64,000 bases of DNA from Korobacter sp963758505 (GTDB taxonomy: Bacteria > Acidobacteriota > Terriglobia > Terriglobales > Acidobacteriaceae): positions 1 to 64,000 of the forward strand of contig CAVWVJ010000002.1 in NCBI GenBank assembly GCA_963758505.1. Direction: 5' to 3'. Positions 52,984 to 61,078 of this stretch are shown piece after piece. Made by a program: the position numbers and the translations under genes. The first letter of the stretch is position 1, and each line of letters opens with the position of its first letter. The notes beneath the pieces are model-generated. The model was not told the origin of the DNA, made no database searches, and saw nothing but the letters and a program-made list of their open reading frames with translations.

Positions 52984-53979
52984 TTACCGCGCCGCTCCCA
53001 CTTCCTGCACCCCGTAAATCGGGAACCACGAACTCGCCGACTCCAACGCCTTATTCACGTTGTCGATGTTCTTCAGCCCGTCGCTCGTGATCCACTTCCG
53101 GAACGCATCCGGTCCCTGCGTCGCATACACCGAGATGCCGTCTTTCCAGGTCGCGCGCCCGCAGAGCACGCCGTTGTACTTCACCCCGCTCGCCGCCACC
53201 AGCTCCAGCGTCTCGATGAACTCCGGATTGCTCACGCCCGCCGACAAATAAATGAACGGCAAGGTCGTGCACTTCGCCGACTCCTGGAAGTGCTTCTTTG
53301 CCTCGTCCATCGTGTAGGCCTTCTGCCCTTTGAACGACTTTGCGCCTTCCACGAACTGCATGTTGACGGGTACTTCGAGCTTGAGCACATCCACGCCGTA
53401 CCGCGGATTCGTGAACTCGCGCATGTACGCCTTCACGATCTCCGGCTTCTTCTTCGCGTACTCCAATCCCTTTTCGTCCATGCCTTCTTCGTATCCCACG
53501 ATCTCGAGGAAGAAGGGAATGTCATTCGCCTTGCACTCGTCGCCGATCCGCTCCGTCCAGGCATGCTTATGATCGTTGATGTGCTTTGGGTCCGCCGGCG
53601 CGTAGTACAGCAGGATCTTCACGCAATCTGCTCCCGCGTCCTTCAATCGCTGCACCGACCACACATCCAGCAAGTCCGGCAACCGTCCCGGCGTCTGCTT
53701 GTCGTAGCCGGTCTTCTCATAGGCCAGCAGCAGCCCCGAATTCTTCGACCGCTTCTTCGCCGCCGACAAGCCAAACTCCGGATCGAGCAAAATCGCGCTC
53801 GCCCGCTGCGTCAGCACCTCGGTCACAATTTCCTTGAACTCTTCCAGTTGGCGGTCGGTCGCATTCGCCCCCAGCGCCTTCTTCAGCGACCCGCGCTGGT
53901 CCATCGCGGCGGCAGCAATCACGCCACGATCGTTCGAGACAGCCTTCATTCCGGCAAGCTTTCCGGGTGTCAATTTCAC
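52984..53979 (-). CDS. lacD: Tagatose-1,6-bisphosphate aldolase (LacD type)
   Basis: 331 residues, class I (Schiff base) aldolase related to LacD: splits tagatose-1,6-bisphosphate (often also fructose-1,6-bisphosphate) into DHAP and glyceraldehyde-3-phosphate. Landmarks: GVIAAAAMDQRGSLKKAL, ASAILLDPEFG, DCVKILLYYAP (Schiff-base Lys), FFLEIVGYEEG, VLKLEVPVN, PFIYLSAGVSNPEF. Divergent from a class II fructose-bisphosphate aldolase 440 bp away, so two unrelated aldolases of similar reaction lie together. The lac-type partners (LacABC) are absent. Confidence 0.93.
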   Translation of the reverse strand: MKLTPGKLAGMKAVSNDRGVIAAAAMDQRGSLKKALGANATDRQLEEFKEIVTEVLTQRASAILLDPEFGLSAAKKRSKNSGLLLAYEKTGYDKQTPGRLPDLLDVWSVQRLKDAGADCVKILLYYAPADPKHINDHKHAWTERIGDECKANDIPFFLEIVGYEEGMDEKGLEYAKKKPEIVKAYMREFTNPRYGVDVLKLEVPVNMQFVEGAKSFKGQKAYTMDEAKKHFQESAKCTTLPFIYLSAGVSNPEFIETLELVAASGVKYNGVLCGRATWKDGISVYATQGPDAFRKWITSDGLKNIDNVNKALESASSWFPIYGVQEVGAAR

Positions 53980-54035
53980 AGTCTTCCTCCCTGCAACATC
54001 ATTCTGATATCTCGTTGATTACGAATTGCTGGCTT

Positions 54036-54185
54036 AAGAATTGTCGTGCTGAGCCTGACGAGGCACATCGCATTTCGCTCGCGTCACCAGTTCGCGTTCG
54101 GAAGTTGCTGACCCCTCTTCCTACCTGCACCCTTCAGGAATTGTCATGCTGAGCATGGCGAAGCATCTTGCGCCTTGCTCGCGTC
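54036..54185 (+). repeat. Two direct copies of a third dispersed repeat
   Basis: Copy 1 (about 54038-54090): GAATTGTCGTGCTGAGCCTG, then GCTCGCGTCACC. Copy 2 (about 54137-54190): GAATTGTCATGCTGAGCATG, then GCTCGCGTCACC. Related in form to family B but with GTGCTGAGC/ATGCTGAGC. The rest of the gap 53980-54419 contains no supported gene. Confidence 0.75.
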
Positions 54186-54419
54186 ACCGAAGGTTCGGCC
54201 ACCTGCAAGCCCGCATCGCGGGCGTCCGTTGATAGCCCAGCGCGTAACCGCTGGGTAGATGCGGCCGGAAATCCGAGTCCCCTTTAGGAACGCCACCTTG
54301 GCCCGATAACAAGTATTCCCAAAACGAACCAGCCCATTTTATCCGATTTACGCTTTCCTCGCAGACCCGCCCCCGCCGCCCATTACGATGAAATTGCAAT
54401 CATTTCATAGGAGTTGGTC

Positions 54420-55457
54420 ATGCCATTAGTCTCAATGCGGCAAGTGCTCGACGAAGCGGCAAAAGGCAACTACGGCGTCGGCGCTTTCAACGTCAATAAC
54501 ATGGAGCAGATCCAGGCGATCATGGAGGCGGCCCGCGAAACTCAGTCTCCCGTCATCATTCAGGCCAGCCGCGGCGCCCGCTCCTACTCGCAGGACAAGT
54601 ACCTGTACCACCTCATGCTCGCGGCTGCGGAGCTCTATCCCGAGATCCCGCTCGTCATGCACCTCGACCACGGCAACTCCGTCGAGACCTGCAAGTCTGC
54701 CATCGACCTCGGCTTCACCTCCGTCATGATGGACGGCTCCCTCATGCCCGACGGCAAAACTCCTTCCAGCTTCGACTACAACGTGAAGTGCACCCGCGAA
54801 GTCGTTGAAATGGCTCACGCTAAGGGCGTCACCGTGGAAGGCGAGATTGGCGTCCTCGGCGGCATCGAAGACGGCCACGGCGCCGGCGGCACCGGCCTCG
54901 AACACATCACCGATCCCGACCAGGCCGTCGAGTTCGTCGAAAAAACCGGCCTCGACGCCCTGGCCATCGCCATCGGCACCAGCCACGGCGCTTACAAGTT
55001 TTCCAAGAAGCCAGACGGCTCTGTTCTCAAGATGCAGCGCCTCCTCGAGATTCACAAGCGCCTGCCCAACGTCCATCTCGTCATGCACGGCTCCTCGAGC
55101 GTTCCTAAGGATCTGCAGGACGTCATCAATCAATATGGCGGCAAACTGAAGCCCACCTGGGGCGTGCCCGTCGAAGAGATTCAACTCGGCATTCGCAACG
55201 GCGTGCGCAAGATCAACGTCGATACCGACAACCGTCTCGCGATCACCGGCGCCATCCGCAAGGTCTTCACCGAGTCGCCCGAAAAGTTCGATCCCCGCGA
55301 CTATCTCAAACCAGCCCGCGAAGCCATGAAGAAGGTTGTCGCCCTGCGCATGACGCAATTCGGCCAGGCCGGCCATGCCGGTGACTACGCTCCGATTCCG
55401 CTCAGCGAAATCGCCAAACAGTACGCGGCCAAGGAACTCGTCGCTGCCGCGAAGTAA
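54420..55457 (+). CDS. fba: Class II fructose-bisphosphate aldolase
   Basis: 345-residue zinc aldolase of glycolysis/gluconeogenesis. Motifs: YGVGAFNVNNMEQIQAIMEA, VMHLDHGNSVETC (zinc His), SVMMDGS, VEGEIGVLGGIEDG, IGTSHGAYKF (His) and VMHGSSSVP, KINVDTDNRLA. ATG 54420 follows AGGAG by six bases; a TTG at 54414 lies in the spacer. A terminator follows 22 bp after the stop. Cytosolic. Confidence 0.96.
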   Translation: MPLVSMRQVLDEAAKGNYGVGAFNVNNMEQIQAIMEAARETQSPVIIQASRGARSYSQDKYLYHLMLAAAELYPEIPLVMHLDHGNSVETCKSAIDLGFTSVMMDGSLMPDGKTPSSFDYNVKCTREVVEMAHAKGVTVEGEIGVLGGIEDGHGAGGTGLEHITDPDQAVEFVEKTGLDALAIAIGTSHGAYKFSKKPDGSVLKMQRLLEIHKRLPNVHLVMHGSSSVPKDLQDVINQYGGKLKPTWGVPVEEIQLGIRNGVRKINVDTDNRLAITGAIRKVFTESPEKFDPRDYLKPAREAMKKVVALRMTQFGQAGHAGDYAPIPLSEIAKQYAAKELVAAAK

Positions 55458-55478
55458 AGTTGCCCTCCCCACCCACGA

Positions 55479-55502
55479 GGCCGGATGAAAGTCCGGCCTT
55501 TT
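55479..55502 (+). terminator. Rho-independent terminator after fba
   Basis: GGCCGGA, loop TGAAAG, TCCGGCC, then TTTT. Confidence 0.9.
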
Positions 55503-55580
55503 CCGCCCACAAAATCACCCCGCCGACACCAAACTCGTCGCCGAGCAGATCGGAATCTGATTCCCCGTTTGCGGGGGGCG

Positions 55581-58500
55581 CTAAAACTCTACTCTGGCCT
55601 GGAACGCAATCATTCTCGGACTGCTATCTCCACCGAGTCCCACACCCAGCAGTCCCGTGGGCGGCGCCGTCGTGTAAGTCAACGCTCCAAAACCGGTCTG
55701 GGTCGCCGCCTTTCCAGGAATTCCCGCCAGCACGTTGCTAGGCAGCCCAAAGTTGGGATGGTTGAAGACGTTGAAGAACTGCCCCTCGAAACGAAGTTTG
55801 ACCCGTTCGTTCAGTTGAAACCATTTCGTCAGGTAAAAATCGCTCCAGAAAAAATTGGGACCCCGCAATGCATTGCGGCCAAGATCCCCGAACTGGCAAT
55901 GCGCCGCGTTGTCACCTCCGGCGCAGGCACCCGTGCTCGGATCAACCGCCGATTGAAACGCATTCGGATTCAACCACTGGATCGTGCCGGGCTGGGTCAC
56001 GCCGGCGATCTCACAATTCCTGCAGTAGGGATCTGACCCCGGAACGAGGCTCGCGAATTGCGGTCCGGCACCCTGAACAATGCCATTGCCATCCGCCGAA
56101 TACGGAGTGCTCAGCACGGAAAAGGGCACACCGCTATGGAAGAAAACGCTTCCGGAAATCTGCCACCCGTTTACCGCATATCCAAGCGCTCGGCTCTTCG
56201 CCTTGATCGGTAACTCGTATACATACTGCCCTGTGAGGTTATGGCGGATGTCATAGTCGCATGGGCCATAATCCCGGCGAAGGTCTCCGGGAAGAGGAGA
56301 AAGCAGCGCGCCGGCGGAGAACTGTAAAAACCCGCCATTTGAAACTTCGTCGAGGCAATGGCTCCACGTGTAATTAATTTGTCCTTGCAACCCATGTCCC
56401 ATCCGCTTCGACGCCGTGAGTTGCAGCCCGTTGTAATTGCTGCCGGCCCCCGTCTCCAGTTGCGTGACCGCCGCAAACCTCGGATCCACCGGCTGCATGT
56501 AAGGAAATGGAGCGAAGCATCCCGCACACACCGTCTGGTATCCGTTCACCTGCGTAAGGTAGGGCTGGTCCACGGCTCGTGTCCCGACGTACTGCGCCTG
56601 CACGCTGCCGGTCTGGCCAAACTGGTGTTCGATCCCCAGGCTCCACTGCATGAAATACGGTGCGTGCAGTTCACCACTCGGCACTGCGGTCATCCCCACG
56701 GGAGCCAGGCACGTTGCGGGATTTGCCATGGCCGACCCGCACGAAAGCTCTCCTTGTGCGAAGCCGCTGGCGAATTGCTGATGCGCCGCGACCGTCGCAT
56801 CCACCGCACTGTTCGGAACTCCCGGCGCGATGGCACTCCCGCCCGCCGACCCCAGCAGCCCGCCCTGAAATGTCTGCACGTAGGGCGGGTTCGCGCCTAT
56901 CAGGTCGGCCACGCTTCCCGGCATGATATCGCTGAACAGGCCGAAGCCCGCGCGCAGCACCGTGTTGTGCTCGACTTGCCACGCGATCGCCATCCTCGGC
57001 TGCAGGATGGCCATGGGAGTGGAGGAAAACAGGTGCCCGAGGTTGGTCTGAATCACAGCGTTCAGCGGCTGGTTCAAATCGTGCGAAATCGAATCGAAAG
57101 CTCCCTTCAGCCGTGCCACGTGATCGTGCGGATTGAGCGGATTCGAGTTCAGGGTGTCGCGAATGCCAAAGGTCCACGTGAGGTTGGGCGTGATCTTCCA
57201 CGTGTCCTGGGCATACAGATCCAGGTTCAGGAAGTTGAATGGCTCATTGGCAGTTGCCGGAAACGTCTCGGTCGCGGTGGACGCCACTCCGTAGATGAAC
57301 TGCGGCAGTGTCGCGTAACTTACCGTTGGGGTTGTGCCTTCGCCGAAATCGAAATCGTTCAGACGAAAAATTCGCGTGTTCGTGCCGAACCGCAGCTCGT
57401 GCGCCCCGTGGCTCCACGCGAGGTTGTCGTTGAGAAACAATCGCCCGGCGCGCCGTCCCTGGACCCAGGTGTTGTCCAGCCCTCCGAGTGTCGTAAACGG
57501 GGCGTTCCCCCCGCCGCCCTGCAGCACGATCGGAAATGCTGCCAGCGTTTGTTGCAGATCGCCTGGCCCGAACAGGCTCTCGTACCAGGAAAACGCGGGG
57601 TTAAAGTAATTGACCAGGTTTTGCGAAAACACGTGCGAATGTCCCGCCGCGAACGAATACAGCGGCTGCGAAGAGATCGCGTTGAACACCGGATTGATCG
57701 CGTCCGTATAGGCCGCTTGTAAGCCCGTGTCCGATTGAAAACGAAACCAGGCGGTATCCTTCGGCCCAATGTTGTAGTCGATCCGCGCCGTCTGCACCTG
57801 CTCTTTGTCGTCGCTGGAGTGCGAAACGCCTCTGCGGTTCGCACAACCATTGCCGTTCGCTGGAGATCCCGTTGCGGAACTGCCATCCGCATTGAATGGG
57901 CACCCGAGCACCGCGAGTGGCGTTCCGCTGGTGGCCCCATACAACGAAAACAACTTCCTGTAGAACGGCACCAGTTCGGGTGCGGGCGCATAGTGTGCCC
58001 CCGTGAGTGCATCCGTCCCGCCCTGCGGAAGCTGCTGTAACACGTAGTTCTGGAATGCTGCGCTCGGAACGGTGATGGTGTTGAAGATGGGCAGCGCAAT
58101 CCGCACCCACTCGCTGTCGAAGAAGAAGAAAAGCTTGTCGTGCAGAATCGGTCCCCCGAGGCTCCCCCCGAAGTGGTTCACCGTCGAGCGTGGCTTGTGG
58201 TTCTCTGATGTGGTATTCGCGAAGTAGTTCGCTGCATCCAGCAGCGATCCGTTCCACAATTCATAAAGGTTTCCGTGAAACCGGTTCGTGCCCGACTTCG
58301 TCACGTAGTTCACTTGCGACGCGCCGTAGCGCCCCTGGTCCACTGCGTAGGAAAGCGTATTTACGGTTACTTCCGATATCGAATTCAGGCCGAGGACCAG
58401 GTTCGTCGCCAACCCGCTGTTCAGGTTCGTGAGTGGATCGTTCGTTTCCAGCCCGTCGACGATATATCCGTTCGAAAGCGCAGGGAGCCCGTTGAACTCC

Positions 58501-59069
58501 ACGTTGCCATAGCCGTTCGTGCCTCCGACGAAGTCGTTGCCGCTGCCCGCCGTATTGATCAGCGCTCCCGGCGCGAACTGCAGCGGGTACGTCAGGTCGC
58601 CGCCCGGATTCGGCAGATCTTCCAGCGCAGGCGAACTTAAGGTCGTCGTGGTGTTCGCGTTTCCTGGATTCAAAATCGGAGCCTCCGCGCTGACCTTGAT
58701 CACCGTCTTCGATTGCGCCGGATGAAGCCTGAAATTCACCGTCTGTTTTTGCCCGAGCCCGGCAGGTACCGTCTCTGCAACCTGCCGATCAAAGCCGGGC
58801 GCTGTCGCTTCCACCCGGTAGGAACCGGACTTCAACTGCGGAAAATCGAAGCGCCCAGCGCGATCGGCAACCGCGGTGCGCTGTAACCCGGTATCGCGGT
58901 TCACGATCGTTACCGTCGCGCCTGGCAGCGCCGCATCGCTTGCGTCCCGTACCTCTCCAACGATGGCGCTGGTTGTCTCTCCCTGCGCCCATGCGCCAGG
59001 CGGATACGCGAGTACGGCCGCGGAAATAAGCATGCCGATGCACCAGGTAACGAAATGGCCATTGGCCAA
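55581..59069 (-). CDS. Oar-like TonB-dependent outer-membrane receptor
   Basis: 1162 residues. Signal peptide (ISAAVLAYPPGAWA), a carboxypeptidase-regulatory-like beta-sandwich (about 30-120: IVGEVRDASDAALPGATVTI, GRFDFPQLKSGSYRVEA), a plug (about 130-260: ALEDLPNPGGDLTYPLQF, GGTNGYGNVEFNGL) and a long 22-strand barrel ending in the aromatic-terminated strand MIAFQARVEF. This is the TonB receptor type expanded in Acidobacteria, thought to import large carbon compounds or metal complexes. TTG 59069 has AGGAGG seven bases before it. A DtxR-family gene lies just upstream, suggesting metal control. Confidence 0.93.
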   Translation of the reverse strand: MANGHFVTWCIGMLISAAVLAYPPGAWAQGETTSAIVGEVRDASDAALPGATVTIVNRDTGLQRTAVADRAGRFDFPQLKSGSYRVEATAPGFDRQVAETVPAGLGQKQTVNFRLHPAQSKTVIKVSAEAPILNPGNANTTTTLSSPALEDLPNPGGDLTYPLQFAPGALINTAGSGNDFVGGTNGYGNVEFNGLPALSNGYIVDGLETNDPLTNLNSGLATNLVLGLNSISEVTVNTLSYAVDQGRYGASQVNYVTKSGTNRFHGNLYELWNGSLLDAANYFANTTSENHKPRSTVNHFGGSLGGPILHDKLFFFFDSEWVRIALPIFNTITVPSAAFQNYVLQQLPQGGTDALTGAHYAPAPELVPFYRKLFSLYGATSGTPLAVLGCPFNADGSSATGSPANGNGCANRRGVSHSSDDKEQVQTARIDYNIGPKDTAWFRFQSDTGLQAAYTDAINPVFNAISSQPLYSFAAGHSHVFSQNLVNYFNPAFSWYESLFGPGDLQQTLAAFPIVLQGGGGNAPFTTLGGLDNTWVQGRRAGRLFLNDNLAWSHGAHELRFGTNTRIFRLNDFDFGEGTTPTVSYATLPQFIYGVASTATETFPATANEPFNFLNLDLYAQDTWKITPNLTWTFGIRDTLNSNPLNPHDHVARLKGAFDSISHDLNQPLNAVIQTNLGHLFSSTPMAILQPRMAIAWQVEHNTVLRAGFGLFSDIMPGSVADLIGANPPYVQTFQGGLLGSAGGSAIAPGVPNSAVDATVAAHQQFASGFAQGELSCGSAMANPATCLAPVGMTAVPSGELHAPYFMQWSLGIEHQFGQTGSVQAQYVGTRAVDQPYLTQVNGYQTVCAGCFAPFPYMQPVDPRFAAVTQLETGAGSNYNGLQLTASKRMGHGLQGQINYTWSHCLDEVSNGGFLQFSAGALLSPLPGDLRRDYGPCDYDIRHNLTGQYVYELPIKAKSRALGYAVNGWQISGSVFFHSGVPFSVLSTPYSADGNGIVQGAGPQFASLVPGSDPYCRNCEIAGVTQPGTIQWLNPNAFQSAVDPSTGACAGGDNAAHCQFGDLGRNALRGPNFFWSDFYLTKWFQLNERVKLRFEGQFFNVFNHPNFGLPSNVLAGIPGKAATQTGFGALTYTTAPPTGLLGVGLGGDSSPRMIAFQARVEF

Positions 59070-59139
59070 GTAACACCTCCTGCCGTTCGGCGCACAAGCG
59101 GTCGCACCCCCTCCGGAGGTTATTACAATACACCAAGTT

Positions 59140-59160
59140 GGTTAACTATGATTAACTACC
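59140..59160. promoter_or_regulatory. Candidate operator upstream of the TonB receptor
   Basis: GGTTAACTATGATTAACTAC carries TTAACTA twice, TTAACTA-TGA-TTAACTA; on the minus strand GTTAATCA-TAGTTAAC is an imperfect palindrome. It lies 70-90 bp before the receptor TTG and 10 bp after the DtxR gene, with an A/T-rich TGTATTGTAATAA nearby that could be the -10. Size and composition suit a DtxR/MntR-type box, but the match is my inference. Confidence 0.4.
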
Positions 59161-59169
59161 GGGAAGAGA

Positions 59170-59823
59170 TTATGATTTACGAATCCAGACCTTTTCGGCG
59201 GCCGCCGCGCCGAGCCGGCTGGGTCGTCCCTGGATCGCCACCGAAATCGTGCCGTCGTAGTTGCGCGCCTCGACCGCAATGCGCGCGCCAGGCCTGATGC
59301 CCTCCGCCGCGAAAAACTGCAGCAGCTTGCGGTCCCGCTCGTAAACGCTTGCCACCGTGTACTTGGTGCCGCCCTCAGCTTCGCTCAACAGGCGCAGCCC
59401 GCGCTTTCGCCGCTCCGCCGGACTCCGCATTCCCAGTCCATTGCCATGCGGACAGGTATCCTTGCGCCCCAACTTCTCCAGCAGTTTCTTTTCGAACGCG
59501 GGCGACACGGCATGTTCCAGCCGCTCCGCCTCATCGTGAATCTCGTCCCACGGCATGTTGAACATCTCGGCCAGCATCCGCTCGATCAAGTGATGGCGGA
59601 CGATCGTCCGCTCGGCGATGGCCCGTCCTTCGGCTGTCAGGGAAATCTGTCCGTCGGCTTTGGTCGAAACGAACCCATCTTTTCGCAGACGCTTCAACGC
59701 GAACGTGACCGCCGGCCGGCTTACCGACAGCCAGTGAGCGAGGGTAGCCGGAATTACGCTCACTCCCTCGGCCGCCGCTTCGGCGATTGCCTTCAGATAA
59801 TCCTCTTTGGAAATGGTGATCAT
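59170..59823 (-). CDS. DtxR/MntR-family metal-dependent regulator
   Basis: 217 residues in three parts: winged HTH (ISKEDYLKAIAEAAAEG, VSRPAVTFALKRLRKDGFV), a metal-binding/dimerisation domain (RHHLIERMLAEMFNMPWDEI, HDEAERLEHAVSPAFEKKLL) with the His/Glu/Cys ligands of the family (TCPHGN), and a C-terminal FeoA/SH3-like domain (about 140-215). Represses target genes when Fe or Mn is bound. ATG 59823 (MITISKEDYL) is the usual family start; a GTG at 59856 with GGAG is possible. Directly upstream of the TonB receptor, which is the likely target. Confidence 0.93.
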   Translation of the reverse strand: MITISKEDYLKAIAEAAAEGVSVIPATLAHWLSVSRPAVTFALKRLRKDGFVSTKADGQISLTAEGRAIAERTIVRHHLIERMLAEMFNMPWDEIHDEAERLEHAVSPAFEKKLLEKLGRKDTCPHGNGLGMRSPAERRKRGLRLLSEAEGGTKYTVASVYERDRKLLQFFAAEGIRPGARIAVEARNYDGTISVAIQGRPSRLGAAAAEKVWIRKS

Positions 59824-59875
59824 GTCGGTAAGCAACAAACCGCTGCAGTCTACCACTCTGCACTCCGTTGCTCTC

Positions 59876-60795
59876 TCTTGTCATCCAGAGGAGCGCAGCG
59901 ACGTAGGGACCTGCTGTCCTGCCCCGCGGCCAGCCCACAACTCTCTCCGCGCTCCATCGCTCTCTCTTGTCATCCAGAGGAGCGCAGCGACGTAGGGACC
60001 TGCTGTCCTGCCCCGCGGCCAGCCCACAACTCTCTCCGCACTCCATTGCTCTCTCTTGTCATCCAGAGGAGCGCAGCGACGTAGGGACCTGCTGTTCACG
60101 GCCCGCCGCGGAAGAGCACGACCTCACTCCTGCAAAACCGAAAAGTTTGTATCAGGGCACGACTTCAGTCGTGCCGCTCGCCGCCCACAGAACCGGGCTT
60201 CAGCCCCTGCAAACAGCTCCGCGGCCAGCCCACAACTCTCTCCGCACTCCATTGCTCTCTCTTGTCATCCAGAGGAGCGCAGCGACGTAGGGACCTGCTG
60301 TCCTGCTCCGCGGCCAGCCCACAAACTCTCTCCGCCCTCCGTTGCTCTCTCTTGTCATCCAGAGGAGCGCAGCGACGTAGGGACCTGCTGTTCACGGCGC
60401 GCTGCAGAAGAGCACGACCTCTCCTGTAAAACCGAAAAGTTTGTATCAGGGCACGACTTCAGTCGTGCCGCTCGTCGCCCACAGAACCGGGCTTCAGCCC
60501 CTGCAAACAGCCCCGCGGCCAGCCCACAACTCTCTCCGCCCTCCATTGCTCTCTCTTGTCATCCAGAGGAGCGCAGCGACGTAGGGACCTGCTGTCCTGC
60601 TCCGCGGCCAGCCCACAACTCTCTCCGCACTCCATTGCTCTCTCTTGTCATCCAGAGGAGCGCAGCAACGTAGGGACCTGCTCTCCTGCCCCGCGGCCAG
60701 CCCACAAACTCTCTCCGCACTCCATTGCTCTCTCTTGTCATCCAGAGGAGCGCAGCGACGTAGGGACCTGCTGTCCACGGCGCGCTGCAGAAAAG
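59876..60795 (+). repeat. Eight-copy family B array with two family A inserts
   Basis: TGTCATCCAGAGGAGCGCAG starts at 59879, 59968, 60057, 60263, 60353, 60557, 60646 and 60736. The basic unit is 89-90 bp (repeat, then a GCGGCCAGCCCACAACTCTC spacer). After copies 3 and 5 a further ~115-bp stretch containing a family A element (60145-60214, 60439-60508) is inserted, giving a larger period of about 295 bp. Copies are almost identical. No gene within; short open frames across it are repeat artefacts. It lies between the DtxR gene and the transposon. Confidence 0.92.
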
Positions 60796-61021
60796 CCCAC
60801 CATCACACCCACCCCGTACACCCGTCACATACTTCGTGACACGATCCGCCTATTCTGCGCATGTGGGGCATTCCCACCAGGAATTGTTCTTTGTTAACAA
60901 ATGCGGTAAACTCCCGAGAAAGCGCATGGTCGCGAATTCTCGTAACTATGCCGCCTAACTCCAATTTCCGGCATATTTTACCCGCAACTCATCCGGAATC
61001 TATATTTTGCGCAGATTGCAT

Positions 61022-61029
61022 AGCCTAAA
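61022..61029. other. Target-site duplication, left
   Basis: AGCCTAAA directly before the left end of the transposon; the identical 8 bases follow its right end at 63149-63156. Eight bases is the length made by IS1595-family elements. Confidence 0.93.
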
Positions 61030-61056
61030 GGCAATAAAACGCTTGACACACATGTG
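61030..61056 (+). repeat. Left terminal inverted repeat
   Basis: GGCAATAAAACGCTTGAC plus ACACATGTG. It contains the TTGACA -35 box of the transposase and overlaps the 10-bp palindrome ACACATGTGT at 61048-61057, a possible transposase-binding site. Confidence 0.93.
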
Positions 61057-61071
61057 TTCCAAGTGTACTAT
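61043..61071 (+). promoter_or_regulatory. Transposase promoter inside the terminal repeat
   Basis: TTGACA at 61043-61048, a 17-base spacer, TACTAT at 61066-61071. The ATG at 61079 starts only seven bases after the -10 box, so transcription should begin at or near the A of the start codon, giving a leaderless message. No ribosome site precedes the ATG. Confidence 0.75.
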
Positions 61072-61078
61072 TTTAGGC

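Noticed and set aside
59876..60795. CRISPR array
   Set aside because: The repeated unit is 89-90 bp with spacers as conserved as the repeats, and no cas genes are nearby; these are duplicated dispersed elements.
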